Shown here: in pieces, positions 46,921 through 55,806 of the stretch | Position numbering within the stretch: the first letter of the stretch is position 1 | Layout: every line of letters starts with the position of its first letter | Assembly: GCF_902859735.1 (NCBI RefSeq) | Contig: NZ_CADIJY010000008.1 | Span: 62,001 to 126,000, forward strand | DNA length: 64,000 bases | Reading direction: 5' to 3' | Origin: Achromobacter aegrifaciens | GTDB lineage: Bacteria; Pseudomonadota; Gammaproteobacteria; Burkholderiales; Burkholderiaceae_B | Made by a program: the position numbers and the translations under genes | The notes under the pieces: model-generated | What the model saw: only the letters and a program-made list of their open reading frames with translations | Told to the model about the DNA's origin: nothing | Databases searched by the model: none

Positions 46921-47296
46921 GCCAGTTCTCCTGCAAATAAGGAAACCCAGGAACGAAATCCTGCACGTCCAGCTACCTGCGAATCGAACTGCCAATGTGG
47001 CGAAAATTATCGTTGTGTTGCGTTAGTAGTCAACAACGCACGAGCATGCGGCCGCCGTCGCCGCGGCCGCGCCGGCTTGAGAATCCGGATGTGGCTGAAA
47101 GATGTAGGAGAGGCATGCTTACGCGGGGGAAGTTCATGCTTTGCATGAGACTTTTGCCACCATCCTCAGCCACGCGAAGTGCTGCGGCGGTACCTGTCCG
47201 TGTGGGGGACGGGTGGCCGTCAGCGGAATTTATTTTGTACGAATGCGTAACGGCTACGGCCCCGGAAATTACGCCATCCGCGGCCGCGCCAGGATC
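46921..47296. other. Intergenic region between bioCD and the giant-gene operon
   Basis: This 376-bp gap holds the promoter of the giant genes (47006-47033), a small hairpin TCATGC-TTT-GCATGA at 47134-47148, and the AT-rich stretch AATTTATTTTGTAC near 47226-47240. I see no gene in it; the plus-strand frames crossing it are continuous only because they shadow bioCD. No clear terminator for the biotin operon was found. Confidence 0.6.
47006..47033 (-). promoter_or_regulatory. Sigma-70-like promoter of the giant-gene operon
   Basis: Read on the minus strand: -35 TTGACT (47033-47028), 16-bp spacer, -10 GATAAT (47011-47006). Both boxes match the consensus in five of six bases. Transcription would start near 46999 and give a leader of about 80 nt before the ATG at 46920, which has its own GGAGAA site. 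Confidence 0.7.
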
Positions 47297-48733
47297 TCAA
47301 CTGGCGACCGCGGGCGCACCGCCCAGCGCCTGCAGGCATTCCGCCAGCGGAGGAATGGCGCTGGCCAGGGCCTGGACGGTTTGCGCGTCGACCCGGGCCA
47401 AGGGCGGAATCTCGGCCAGCACGCGGACGTCGCCAAAGCGCTCGATGGCTTCCTTGTTGCCCGCCGAAAGCGGTCCGCTCATGATCACGCCCAGAACCGG
47501 AATGCCGCGGCGCTTGAGGGCCTCCAGGCTGAGCAGGGTGTGGTTGATGGTGCCCAGTCCGCTGCGGGCGGCCAGCACCACCGGCATATCCAGCCTGGCG
47601 ATCAGGTCGATCATCATGTGGGTGTCGTCGATCGGCACGTAGAGGCCGCCCGCGCCTTCCACGATCAGCGGCGCCTGCGTGGCCGGCGGGACGATGCTGG
47701 TGGCGTCGACGATGGTGTCTTCCAGCGTGGCCGCGGCCCAGGGCGACAGCGGCGCCTGCAGCACGTAGGCGGGCAGGTGCAGGCGTTCGGGCGGCAGCCC
47801 GGCCAGTTGCGCCACGGTCTCGGTGTCGCCGGGTTCTTCCGCCACGCCCGTCTGTACGGGCTTCCAGTAGTCGGCGTTCCAGGCGCGCGCCAGGATCGCG
47901 GACACCAGGGTCTTGCCGATGCCGGTATCAGTGCCGGTCACGAAAACGCCGGCGGGGGACTGGTTCGATTTTTTCCACATACCGTAGGCCAGGTGATAGG
48001 TCACCCCGGCTCCTTGTTCGTCAAACGCCGCCAGCACCCGCCGCAGTTGCGCCGCGCTCAGCGGCGCGCGTCCTGGAGCGGGCGTGGTGGCGCCTATGCC
48101 TTTCAGGGCGCGCAGGAAATGCAGCCCGTCAGGATGATTTTGTATCAGCCGTTCGCTGCGCACGTCACCCGCCAGATTGCCCCTGTCCGGATGGATGGAG
48201 GCGGCGGCCGGGTAACGCGGCGTGGCGGCGGCAAGCCCTGCCGCAGCATGGGCGGCCTGCCATTCCTGGAATGTGCCGTTCGCCAGCGTCGCCACGGCCA
48301 GGCAGCCGCCCGGGGCGAGCAACGCGGCCAGCCGGCCCAGCCCGGCATTCAGGTCGGAAAACCATTGCACCGCCAGGCTGGAGCAGATCAGGTCGTAGCC
48401 GCCTTCGAGCCCAGCGGGGTGCTCGCCGTCCAGCAATTGATAGCGGGCCTGGCCTGGCAATGCGGGGCCGCGCTGCGCGGCCGCGAGCATGCCGGCAGCG
48501 ATGTCGGTGACGGTCCAGTCGGCGGGACCGATGCGGCGCGCCAGCGCCTGGGTCAGCAGGCCGGTGCCGCAGCCGATCTCCAGGATGCGCGGGCGGGATG
48601 GCAGGGGCAGCAGCGCGATATCGCCGGCCAGCCGCTCGGCTGCCAGCCGCTGGACGGACGCGTGGTTTTCATAGGCGGGGGCGGCGGCGCCAAAGCGCGC
48701 GCCGACGCCAGCGTTGCGGGGAGCTTGCGTCAT
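47297..48733 (-). CDS. bioD: BioC-BioD fusion: malonyl-ACP O-methyltransferase / dethiobiotin synthetase
   Basis: One 478-residue frame carries two biotin enzymes. Residues 1-250 are a class I methyltransferase of the BioC type: FGAAAPAYENHASVQRLAA, LEIGCGTGLL (51-60) and CSSLAVQWFSDL (117-128). It masks malonyl-ACP as a methyl ester to start pimelate synthesis. Residues from about 261 are a complete BioD: P-loop GTDTGIGKT (267-275), YWKPVQTGV and VEGAGGLYVPI, for ATP-dependent closure of the ureido ring. The join, GMWKKSNQSPAG near 47960, has no stop or frameshift. The start at 48733 overlaps the bioH stop (ATGA). Separate genes are the usual state, so this fusion is noteworthy. Confidence 0.9.
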   Translation of the reverse strand: MTQAPRNAGVGARFGAAAPAYENHASVQRLAAERLAGDIALLPLPSRPRILEIGCGTGLLTQALARRIGPADWTVTDIAAGMLAAAQRGPALPGQARYQLLDGEHPAGLEGGYDLICSSLAVQWFSDLNAGLGRLAALLAPGGCLAVATLANGTFQEWQAAHAAAGLAAATPRYPAAASIHPDRGNLAGDVRSERLIQNHPDGLHFLRALKGIGATTPAPGRAPLSAAQLRRVLAAFDEQGAGVTYHLAYGMWKKSNQSPAGVFVTGTDTGIGKTLVSAILARAWNADYWKPVQTGVAEEPGDTETVAQLAGLPPERLHLPAYVLQAPLSPWAAATLEDTIVDATSIVPPATQAPLIVEGAGGLYVPIDDTHMMIDLIARLDMPVVLAARSGLGTINHTLLSLEALKRRGIPVLGVIMSGPLSAGNKEAIERFGDVRVLAEIPPLARVDAQTVQALASAIPPLAECLQALGGAPAVAS

Positions 48734-49413
48734 GCGGCGTGCGCCAGTCTGGCAACGAAGGCGCGGATCCGCTCCGCGCACCAGGGCGCATCCGACGCCG
48801 GCAGCAGGTGGCCGCCGCCAGCCCGCTCATGGATCTCCGTGTCGGCCTTGCCGGCAAAAACTGCCTGCGTCATGGCCGGGGGCACGATGAGGTCGTCCGC
48901 GCCAGCCAGGACCAACAGCGGCACGGGCAGCGCCGCCAGGGCCTCGCGCCGGTCTTCGTCGCGCAGGTCCTGCAGGTCGCGCGCCAGCGGCGCCAGCTGC
49001 GGCTCGCTGAAATCGGTCGCGTCGCCGCAGCGCTGGCGGAAGTCGCCCAGCACCGCCGCGGGGTCGGAGGACAGGCGCCTGGACATGCGATCCAGCACGC
49101 GCGGCGCCACGCCGGCCTCGAAGCCGGGGCCGGCGGAAAAGCGGGCGAAGCCGTTGATCGACACCAGGCCGAGGCAGTCTTGCGGCAGTTCGCGCAACAG
49201 GCGCAACACGCCCAGCGAATGGCCGATGGCGATCACCGGGCCGGCCATGGCAGGCTCCTGCGCCGGCCCGAAGTAGCCCGCGTCGAAGGCGGCTTGCGGC
49301 CAGTCTGCGAGTTCGGCGCGCAGCGGCGTCCAGACCGAGGCGTCGAAGGCCCAGCCGTGTACGAACAGCAGGGTGGGACGGGGCATGCCGGCTTGCATGG
49401 GAACGGCGGCCAT
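48730..49413 (-). CDS. Alpha/beta hydrolase, BioH-type pimeloyl-ACP methyl ester esterase
   Basis: A 227-residue hydrolase with LLFVHGWAFDASVW near 15-28 and the nucleophile elbow GHSLG (Ser66). Asp and His of the triad are probably in LVLAGADDLIVPP and RAGGGHLLPASD. Its position inside bioF-bioC argues that it removes the methyl group from pimeloyl-ACP methyl ester, the gatekeeper step before BioF, as BioH does. It is shorter than E. coli BioH (256 residues). The ATG at 49413 overlaps the bioF stop by one base (TGATG), and its own stop overlaps bioC. Confidence 0.85.
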   Translation of the reverse strand: MAAVPMQAGMPRPTLLFVHGWAFDASVWTPLRAELADWPQAAFDAGYFGPAQEPAMAGPVIAIGHSLGVLRLLRELPQDCLGLVSINGFARFSAGPGFEAGVAPRVLDRMSRRLSSDPAAVLGDFRQRCGDATDFSEPQLAPLARDLQDLRDEDRREALAALPVPLLVLAGADDLIVPPAMTQAVFAGKADTEIHERAGGGHLLPASDAPWCAERIRAFVARLAHAA

Positions 49414-50600
49414 CACGCCAGCGCGGCGGCGAAACCGTCGATCAGCCGCGCCACGTCCACGTCGCGGTGCGCGGCGCTCAGCGTGACGCGCAGGCGGCTG
49501 GTGCCGGCGGGGACGGTGGGCGGGCGGATCGCCACGGCCAGCAAGCCGCGCTGTTCCAGTCCCGAGGCCAGCGCCAGGGCGCGGGCTTCGTCACCCACGA
49601 TGGCCGGCACGATCTGGGTGGAGGATGCCCCCGTGTCCAGCCCCATGCCGCGCAGCGCGGCGCGCAGGTTGTCGCCCGCGGCCGCCAGGCGGGCGCGTTC
49701 GGCGTCCAGCGTGGGCACCAGGTCCAGTGCCGCGTCCATGGCGCCCAGCACCGCGGGCGGCAGCGCCGTCGTGTAGATGAAGCCCGAGCAGGCGTTGACC
49801 AGGTAGTCGCACAGCGCGCGCGAACCGGCGACGTAGGCGCCGAATCCGCCCAGCGCCTTGCTGAACGTGCCCATGGCCAGGTCGATGCGGCCGGGCGCCA
49901 GCCCTGCCAGCCCCATGCCGCGGGGGCCCAGCACGCCGGTGGCGTGCGCTTCGTCCAGGTAGACGAAGGCGCGGTAGCGGTCGGCCAGGGTTGCCAGCCG
50001 TTCCACGTCGGTCCGGTCGCCGTCCATGCTGAACACGCTTTCGGTGACGATGAATCGCGATACGGGCTGGCCGGCCGCGCTGTCCGCCCTGGCGGCCAGC
50101 AGGCTTTCCAGATGGTCCAGGTCGTTGTGCCGGAAGCGGATCTGCTTCACGCCCGCCGCCTGGCAGCCATGGTGCAGGCTGGCGTGGTTGAGCTTGTCGG
50201 CATACAGCTCGACCTCGCCCTGGCTGGCGGCCGCGCGCAGCAGGGCGGGCAGCACGGCGGCGTTGGCCTGCCAGCCCGAGGCCAGCAGCAGCGCGGCTTC
50301 GGTGCCTTTCAGCCGGGCCAGCTTGGCTTCCACCTGTTCGTGCAGGTCCAGGTTGCCGGTCACCAGGCGCGACGCCTGGGCGCCCGCGCCGTGGCGGGCT
50401 GCCCATTCGCGCGACCGCTCGACCAGCAGCGGATGCCGCGACAGGCCGAGGTAATCGTTGCTGGAGAAGTTCAGGACCGGCTCGCCCTCGAGGACGAGGC
50501 GTCCCGGGGCGGCGGCGGAGGCCGTGCGCAGGCGGCGGCGCACGCGGCGCGCTTCCGCGCGCGCCAGCTCGGAGGAGAAAAGCGGATCCAGCTTGGACAT
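49413..50600 (-). CDS. bioF: 8-Amino-7-oxononanoate synthase
   Basis: A 395-residue PLP enzyme of the alpha-oxoamine synthase family, condensing pimeloyl-ACP (or CoA) with L-alanine. Family marks are FSSNDYLGLSRHP near 45-57, TESVFSMDGDRTDVERL, YLDEAHATGVLGPRGMG and the PLP-lysine region GTFSKALGGFGAYVAGS near 240. It is the first gene of the minus-strand biotin operon bioF-bioH-bioCD and is divergent from bioA. No BirA, BioR or BioQ operator could be recognised in the 145-bp gap between them. Confidence 0.95.
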   Translation of the reverse strand: MSKLDPLFSSELARAEARRVRRRLRTASAAAPGRLVLEGEPVLNFSSNDYLGLSRHPLLVERSREWAARHGAGAQASRLVTGNLDLHEQVEAKLARLKGTEAALLLASGWQANAAVLPALLRAAASQGEVELYADKLNHASLHHGCQAAGVKQIRFRHNDLDHLESLLAARADSAAGQPVSRFIVTESVFSMDGDRTDVERLATLADRYRAFVYLDEAHATGVLGPRGMGLAGLAPGRIDLAMGTFSKALGGFGAYVAGSRALCDYLVNACSGFIYTTALPPAVLGAMDAALDLVPTLDAERARLAAAGDNLRAALRGMGLDTGASSTQIVPAIVGDEARALALASGLEQRGLLAVAIRPPTVPAGTSRLRVTLSAAHRDVDVARLIDGFAAALA

Positions 50601-50745
50601 CTATATTTCCGGCAGCGGCCGGGCAGGGGGAGGCCGCGCCAGGCCGTAGAATGCGGGCCATTGTAGTGGAGGCGGACGCTGCCCCCGTTCCGGCCGGATG
50701 CGCCGGGCGGACCCGGCTCGCGCCGCCGGTATCGAGAGGTGAATC

Positions 50746-52014
50746 ATGCACACGCCCGACTGGTTGGCCCAGGGCCAGCCCCATATCTGGCTACCCTATG
50801 CCCAAATGAAGACGGCCACGCCGCCGCTGCCCGTGGTGCGCAGCCATGGCAGCCGGCTTGAGCTGGCCGACGGCCGCAGCCTGATCGACGGCGTCGCGTC
50901 CTGGTGGACGGCCTGCCACGGCTACAACCACCCGCACATCGCCCAGGCGGTGCGCGCGCAGCTGGACGCCATGCCGCACGTCATGTTCGGCGGACTGACC
51001 CATGAACCCGCACTGACCCTGGCCCGCCGCCTGGCCGGCATGCTGGGGCCGGGACTGGACCGCGTCTTCTATACCGATTCCGGCTCGGTGGCGGTGGAAG
51101 TCGCCATGAAGATGGCGTTGCAGTTCTGGCTCAACCAGGGCGAACGCGGCCGCAGCCGTTTCCTGGCGTTCCGCGGCGGCTATCACGGCGACACCTTCGG
51201 CACCATGGCGGTGTGCGATCCTGACGAGGGCATGCACAGCCTGTACCGCGGCATGCTGGCCGAACACGACATCGTCGACCTGCCGCGCGGCGAAGCGGAG
51301 CTGGTTGCGCTGGAGGCCCACCTGGAATCCCATGGCTCGCGGCTGGCCGGCATCCTGGTCGAGCCGCTGGTTCAGGGCGCGGGCGGCATGCTGCTGCACG
51401 ACCCGGAAGTACTGCGCCGTCTGCGCCGTTTGGCCGACCGGCACGGCCTGCTGCTGATCTTCGACGAGATCTTCACCGGCTTCGGCCGCACTGGCTCCAT
51501 GTTCGCCTTCGAGCAGGCCGGCATCCGGCCGGACATCGTGACCTTGTCCAAGGCGCTGACCGGAGGCACCCTGCCGCTGGCCGCCACGGTGGCCAGCAGC
51601 CGGGTATTCGAGGCGTTCTGGTCCGACGATCCTTCGCACGCGCTGATGCACGGCCCCACCTTCATGGGCAATGCGCTGGCCTGCGCCGCAGCCAACGCCT
51701 CGCTGGATCTCTTTGAGACCGAACCGCGGCTGGCCCAGGCGCAAGCGATCTCCGCGAGCCTGACGGCCGGCCTGGAACCGTGCCGCGAGCTGCCCTGGGT
51801 GCGCGACGTGCGCGTGCTGGGCGCGATCGGCGTGGTGGAACTGGACGGCATCGCCGACCGCGAGGGCCTGAAGCGGCGCCTGGTCGAAGCCGGCGTGTGG
51901 GTGCGGCCGTTCGGCAATGTGGTCTACCTGACGCCGGCGTTGACGATCGCCGACGGCGAACTCGCCAGCCTGATGCGGGCGGTAGTGGACGTGCTGCGCC
52001 GCCAGCGTCCCTGA
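50746..52014 (+). CDS. bioA: Adenosylmethionine-8-amino-7-oxononanoate aminotransferase
   Basis: A 422-residue class III aminotransferase that uses AdoMet as amino donor to make 7,8-diaminopelargonate, the step between BioF and BioD. The start HTPDWLAQGQPHIWLPYAQM is typical of BioA. The DGVASWWTACHGYNHPHI stretch (Trp pair) and YHGDTFGTMAVCD define BioA among class III enzymes. LIFDEIFTGFGRTG and the PLP-lysine segment TLSKALTGGTLPLAAT follow. AGAGGTGA precedes the ATG. bioB is not in this window. Confidence 0.96.
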   Translation: MHTPDWLAQGQPHIWLPYAQMKTATPPLPVVRSHGSRLELADGRSLIDGVASWWTACHGYNHPHIAQAVRAQLDAMPHVMFGGLTHEPALTLARRLAGMLGPGLDRVFYTDSGSVAVEVAMKMALQFWLNQGERGRSRFLAFRGGYHGDTFGTMAVCDPDEGMHSLYRGMLAEHDIVDLPRGEAELVALEAHLESHGSRLAGILVEPLVQGAGGMLLHDPEVLRRLRRLADRHGLLLIFDEIFTGFGRTGSMFAFEQAGIRPDIVTLSKALTGGTLPLAATVASSRVFEAFWSDDPSHALMHGPTFMGNALACAAANASLDLFETEPRLAQAQAISASLTAGLEPCRELPWVRDVRVLGAIGVVELDGIADREGLKRRLVEAGVWVRPFGNVVYLTPALTIADGELASLMRAVVDVLRRQRP

Positions 52015-52064
52015 GCCGGATCGCGCCCGGTCGGCGTTGCCGGGGCAAACCCGCCAGATCCGCC

Positions 52065-52078
52065 TTGATCCAGATCAA
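52065..52078. promoter_or_regulatory. FNR/ANR box upstream of the cco assembly genes
   Basis: TTGATCCAGATCAA, a perfect TTGAT-N4-ATCAA FNR-family site, lies 35 bp before the degenerate copper ATPase gene. The identical 14-mer occurs again before ccoN. It predicts induction at low oxygen. Confidence 0.9.
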
Positions 52079-52112
52079 GGCGGCTTTGTAACGCGCTGAG
52101 TAACATCGGCGC

Positions 52113-53087
52113 ATGCGAGCAAAATCGATCTTCGCCGTCCCGGCCGGCCTGTCCGACGCCGACCGCCAGCAGCGCCGCCATGCGCTCGTGCGCCTGTCGC
52201 TGGCGTGGCTGGCGATGATGCAGGTGATGATGTTCGCCTGGCCCGGCTACCTGCGGCATGAAAGCATGCCCGCCGATGCGCTGGAAACGCTGGACTGGGC
52301 CATCGTGCTGATGAACTGGGCCAGCTTTGCGCTGACCGTGCCGGTCGTAGTGTATTCGGCCTGGCCGATCTGGCGCCACGCCGGCGACAACCTGCGCCAT
52401 GGCCGCGCCGGCATGGACGTGCCGGTGGCCCTGGGCATCGTCGCCGCCTTCATTCCCAGCGTCCACGCCACCTACACGGGGCGCGGCGAGGTCTACTTCG
52501 ATTCGGTCACGATGTTCGTGGCCTTCCTGTTGACCGCGCGCTACCTGGAACTGTGCGCCCGCCAGTCCTTCGGCGGCGCGGCAGGCGGCTTGCGCCACGA
52601 GCGCGTGGAGGTGCAGCGCCTGGAACTGGGCGCGCGCGCCGACCGGCTGGCCTCGCGCTTCGTCATGGTCCAGGTCGCGCTGGCGCTGGCCGCCGCGGCC
52701 GCCTGGGCCTACATCGATCCGGCGCACAGTATCCCGGTGATGGTGGCGCTCCTGGTGATGAGCTGTCCCTGCGCCATGTCGATGGCGGTGCCCACCGCCA
52801 TGGCCTCCGCCCATTCGGCGCTGGCGGCCCATCCCAACATGTCCGATGCGGCGCTGGACGAACTGCTGGGCGAGGCGCGCCGCCGCGCTCGCCAGAACCT
52901 GAACGGATCGGTGGTCTGGCACCTGCTGATGACCCCGCTGGCGTTGGTCGGCTGGGTCACGCCATGGCTGGCCGCGATCACCATGCTGGTGTCCTCGCTG
53001 GCGGTCGCCTACAACTCGTGGCGCCTGTGCCGCCGCGACTGGGCTGGCGCGCCCGCGCCCGCCGCCGCGCTGGAAGCGGCGCAATGA
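52113..53087 (+). CDS. Copper P-type ATPase homologue lacking catalytic domains (CcoI/FixI-like membrane remnant)
   Basis: A 324-residue membrane protein that aligns by eye to the membrane part of CcoI/FixI copper ATPases. It keeps the helix pairs near 28-48, 60-85, 100-120 and 130-148, the helix with the copper-transport motif SCPCAMSMAVPTAM (Cys218-Pro-Cys220), and the final pair RQNLNGSVVWHLLMTPLALV onward (about 260-300). It lacks the N-terminal metal-binding domain, the actuator domain (no TGE; only about 30 residues at 148-180) and the phosphorylation and nucleotide domains (no DKTGT; only about 25 residues at 230-255). It cannot hydrolyse ATP. The frame is intact and ends by ATGA overlap with ccoS, so it seems maintained rather than a decaying pseudogene. 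Confidence 0.85.
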   Translation: MRAKSIFAVPAGLSDADRQQRRHALVRLSLAWLAMMQVMMFAWPGYLRHESMPADALETLDWAIVLMNWASFALTVPVVVYSAWPIWRHAGDNLRHGRAGMDVPVALGIVAAFIPSVHATYTGRGEVYFDSVTMFVAFLLTARYLELCARQSFGGAAGGLRHERVEVQRLELGARADRLASRFVMVQVALALAAAAAWAYIDPAHSIPVMVALLVMSCPCAMSMAVPTAMASAHSALAAHPNMSDAALDELLGEARRRARQNLNGSVVWHLLMTPLALVGWVTPWLAAITMLVSSLAVAYNSWRLCRRDWAGAPAPAAALEAAQ

Positions 53088-53245
53088 CCATCCTCTATCT
53101 GCTCCTGCCCCTGTCCCTGCTGTTCGTGCTGGCCATCGGGGTGTCGTTGTGGTGGGCCGTGTTCAACGGCCAGTATGACGACACCGATGACGCCGGCCGC
53201 GCCATCCTGCTCGATGACGACAGCGGCCCCGCCAGCCGCGGCTGA
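53084..53245 (+). CDS. ccoS: cbb3 oxidase maturation protein CcoS
   Basis: A 53-residue single-span membrane protein needed to put haem and copper into the cbb3 oxidase. The helix is LYLLLPLSLLFVLAIGVSL, followed by the family signature WWAVFNGQYDDTDDAG. The start overlaps the stop of the ATPase-like gene by four bases. The acidic tail (LLDDDSG) is normal for the family. Confidence 0.93.
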   Translation: MTILYLLLPLSLLFVLAIGVSLWWAVFNGQYDDTDDAGRAILLDDDSGPASRG

Positions 53246-53314
53246 GCGGCGCGCTTGATTTCGCGCCTGGACCCGTTGCGCCGGCGCCGCGTTCCCCGCC
53301 GTGTAACCAGATGC

Positions 53315-53328
53315 TTGATCCAGATCAA
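53315..53328. promoter_or_regulatory. FNR/ANR box upstream of ccoN
   Basis: TTGATCCAGATCAA, identical to the site at 52065-52078, lies 66 bp before the ccoN start. The TTGTTTGACTAG just after it (53336-53347) may contribute the core promoter. It predicts oxygen-limited expression of the oxidase itself. Confidence 0.9.
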
Positions 53329-53394
53329 CGCTGCCTTGTTTGACTAGTCCCATCATTGCAGCCTGGAGCTATCTGTAACTTTAGGGGAAGGGCG

Positions 53395-54882
53395 ATGAAC
53401 GATTGCGCCGCAATCGCAAGCAAGGCCGATACCTTCAACTACAAGATCGTGAGGCAATTCGCGCTCATGACGGTAGTGTGGGGCATCGTCGGCATGGCTG
53501 TGGGCGTTTTTCTCGCTGCGCAGCTTATCTGGCCGCAGCTGAACTTTGACACCGCATGGCTGAGCTACGGCCGCCTGCGCCCGCTGCACACCAACGCGGT
53601 GATCTTCGCCTTCGGCGGCAGCGCGTTGTTTACGACGTCGTACTACGTGGTCCAGCGCACCTGTCAGGCGCGCCTGTTCTGCGGCCCGTTGGCCGCCTTC
53701 ACGTTCTGGGGCTGGCAGATCGTCATCGTCGCCGCCGCCATCACCTTGCCCATGGGCTTCACCAGCAGCAAGGAATACGCCGAACTCGAATGGCCCATCG
53801 ACATCCTGATCACCCTGGTCTGGGTGGCCTACGCCATCGTGTTCTTCGGCACCATCATCAAGCGCCGTTCCAAGCACATCTACGTGGCCAACTGGTTCTT
53901 CGGCTCGTACATCCTGACCATCGCCATCCTGCACATCTTCAACAACATTGAAATGCCGGTGTCGATGTGGAAGTCCTATTCCGCCTACTCGGGCGTGCAG
54001 GACGCCATGGTGCAGTGGTGGTACGGCCATAACGCCGTGGGCTTCTTCCTGACCACCAGCTTCCTGGGCATGATGTATTACTTCGTGCCCAAGCAGGCCG
54101 GCCGTCCCATCTATTCCTACCGCCTGTCCATCGTCCACTTCTGGGCGCTGGCCTTCACCTACATGTGGGCGGGCCCGCACCACCTGCTGTACACCTCGCT
54201 GCCCGACTGGACCCAGTCGCTGGGCATGACCTTCTCGCTGATCCTGCTGGCGCCGTCCTGGGGCGGCATGATCAACGGCATCATGACCCTGCAGGGCGCC
54301 TGGTACAAGCTGCGCACCGATCCGATCCTGAAGTTCATGGTGACGGCGCTGTCGTTCTACGGCATGTCGACCTTCGAAGGCTCGATGATGTCGATCCGCA
54401 CGGTCAACGCGCTGTCGCACTACACGGACTGGACCATCGGCCACGTGCACTCCGGCGCGCTGGGCTGGGTCGCCATGATCTCCTTCGGTTCGCTCTACTA
54501 CCTGATCCCGCGCCTGTACGGCCGCGAGAAGATGTACAGCGTCAAGGCCATCGAACTGCATTTCTGGATCGCGACCATCGGCGTGGTGCTGTACATCGCC
54601 GCCATGTGGATCGCCGGCGTGCAGCAGGGCCTGATGTGGCGCGACACCGCCAGCGACGGCACGCTGGTCTACAGCTTCGTGGAAGAGCTGAAGACGCGCG
54701 TCCCGTACTACCTGATCCGTTTGCTGGGCGGCACCTTGTTCCTGTCGGGTGTGTTCGTCATGGCCTGGAACGTGTGGATGACGGTGCGCGGGGCGCAGCC
54801 GGTCAACCCCGCCATTCCGCAAGACGATCCCCATGCCGCACGCCAGCCGGTTCCCGCGACCGCTGTGCCGGCCACTGTTTGA
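53395..54882 (+). CDS. ccoN: cbb3-type cytochrome c oxidase subunit I
   Basis: A 495-residue haem-copper oxidase core with twelve helices. It holds low-spin haem b and the haem b3-CuB site. Histidine-bearing motifs seen are [50 protein letters not shown], and [20 protein letters not shown]. The start at 53395 has AGGGGAAGGG in front; the longer frame from 53356 has none. It is the first gene of ccoNOQP, which ends the aerobic chain at very low oxygen. Confidence 0.96.
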   Translation: MNDCAAIASKADTFNYKIVRQFALMTVVWGIVGMAVGVFLAAQLIWPQLNFDTAWLSYGRLRPLHTNAVIFAFGGSALFTTSYYVVQRTCQARLFCGPLAAFTFWGWQIVIVAAAITLPMGFTSSKEYAELEWPIDILITLVWVAYAIVFFGTIIKRRSKHIYVANWFFGSYILTIAILHIFNNIEMPVSMWKSYSAYSGVQDAMVQWWYGHNAVGFFLTTSFLGMMYYFVPKQAGRPIYSYRLSIVHFWALAFTYMWAGPHHLLYTSLPDWTQSLGMTFSLILLAPSWGGMINGIMTLQGAWYKLRTDPILKFMVTALSFYGMSTFEGSMMSIRTVNALSHYTDWTIGHVHSGALGWVAMISFGSLYYLIPRLYGREKMYSVKAIELHFWIATIGVVLYIAAMWIAGVQQGLMWRDTASDGTLVYSFVEELKTRVPYYLIRLLGGTLFLSGVFVMAWNVWMTVRGAQPVNPAIPQDDPHAARQPVPATAVPATV

Positions 54883-54892
54883 CGAGGACATC

Positions 54893-55627
54893 ATGGCCAA
54901 CAATAAATCTGGTTTCTTTTCGCACCAGACGCTCGAGAAGAACATCGGCTGGATGATCATCGCCAGCATCCTGGTGGTGTCCTTCGCGGGCCTGGTCCAG
55001 ATCGTGCCGCTGTTCTTCCAGCACAGCACGACCCAGCCCATCGCGGGCGTGGAACCCTACAGCCCGCTGCGCCTGATGGGCCGCGACGTCTACATCCGCG
55101 AAGGCTGCGTCGGCTGCCATTCGCAGCAGGTGCGGGTGCTGGCGGCCGAAGTGCAGCGCTACGGTTCGTACTCGCTGGCCTCGGAATCGGTCTTTGACCA
55201 TCCCTTCCTGTGGGGCTCCAAGCGTACCGGTCCCGACCTGGCGCGCGTGGGCGAACGTTATTCCGACGATTGGCACCGCATCCACCTGCGCGACCCGCGC
55301 AAGGTGGTGCCGGAGTCCAACATGCCCGCCTATCCCTGGCTGGAAAAGACCGTCATCACTGGCGAGAACGTGAGCGACCGCATGCGCGCCCTGCGCAAGC
55401 TGGGCGTGCCCTACACGGACGAGGAGATCGCCGAGGCGCCCAAGGCCATCGAAGGCAAGACCGAGGAAGACGCGCTGGTCGCCTACCTGCAAGGGCTGGG
55501 CGTGGGCGTGCGCAAGGCGAAGCAGGCCGAGCAGGCCAAGAAGGCGGAAGAGGCCAAGAAGGCCGCCGCACAACCTGCGGCGCAACCCGCCACCCAAGCC
55601 GCCGCGCCCGCGGCCGCGGGAGGCTGA
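54893..55627 (+). CDS. ccoO: cbb3-type cytochrome c oxidase subunit II (mono-haem)
   Basis: A 244-residue membrane-anchored cytochrome c. One helix near 20-42 ([20 protein letters not shown]) is followed by the haem motif CVGCH (72-76) within [15 protein letters not shown]. Family stretches [20 protein letters not shown] and [19 protein letters not shown] follow. The last 40 residues are an unusual Lys/Ala/Gln-rich tail ([20 protein letters not shown]) that is longer than in standard CcoO. The start ATG at 54893 has GACGAGGAC in front. Confidence 0.95.
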   Translation: MANNKSGFFSHQTLEKNIGWMIIASILVVSFAGLVQIVPLFFQHSTTQPIAGVEPYSPLRLMGRDVYIREGCVGCHSQQVRVLAAEVQRYGSYSLASESVFDHPFLWGSKRTGPDLARVGERYSDDWHRIHLRDPRKVVPESNMPAYPWLEKTVITGENVSDRMRALRKLGVPYTDEEIAEAPKAIEGKTEEDALVAYLQGLGVGVRKAKQAEQAKKAEEAKKAAAQPAAQPATQAAAPAAAGG

Positions 55628-55629
55628 CC

Positions 55630-55806
55630 ATGCTGGGCTATCTGAGCGCCGTCGTCACCGCCATTTCGATGGCAACTTTCTTCGGCATCGTCTGGTGGGC
55701 CTGCTCGCGCGGCCGCCAGAGCGCCAACCGCGAATCGGCCATGCTGCCGTTCGCACTGCCCGATGAGTTCGGGCAGGGACAACAAGATGGAGCGAATCGG
55801 TCATGA
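55630..55806 (+). CDS. ccoQ: cbb3 oxidase small subunit CcoQ
   Basis: A 58-residue one-helix protein two bases after the ccoO stop. The helix is YLSAVVTAISMATFFGIVWW, followed by a CSRGRQSANRESAMLPFALP tail, the normal FixQ/CcoQ layout. It stabilises the complex. Its stop overlaps ccoP by four bases. Confidence 0.9.
   Translation: MLGYLSAVVTAISMATFFGIVWWACSRGRQSANRESAMLPFALPDEFGQGQQDGANRS

Noticed and set aside
46995-47642. A plus-strand frame across the gap between the giant genes and bioCD
   Set aside because: Its downstream part is antisense to BioD and its upstream part overlaps a promoter; no ribosome site or domain.
50601-50745. A BirA, BioR or BioQ operator between bioF and bioA
   Set aside because: No match to the TTGTAAACC-type, TTATAAATAA-type or similar dyads was seen in the gap.
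52113-53087. Calling the copper ATPase remnant a pseudogene
   Set aside because: The frame is uninterrupted, both missing domains are cleanly removed, the start has an FNR box and the stop overlaps ccoS, so it appears to be a maintained gene.
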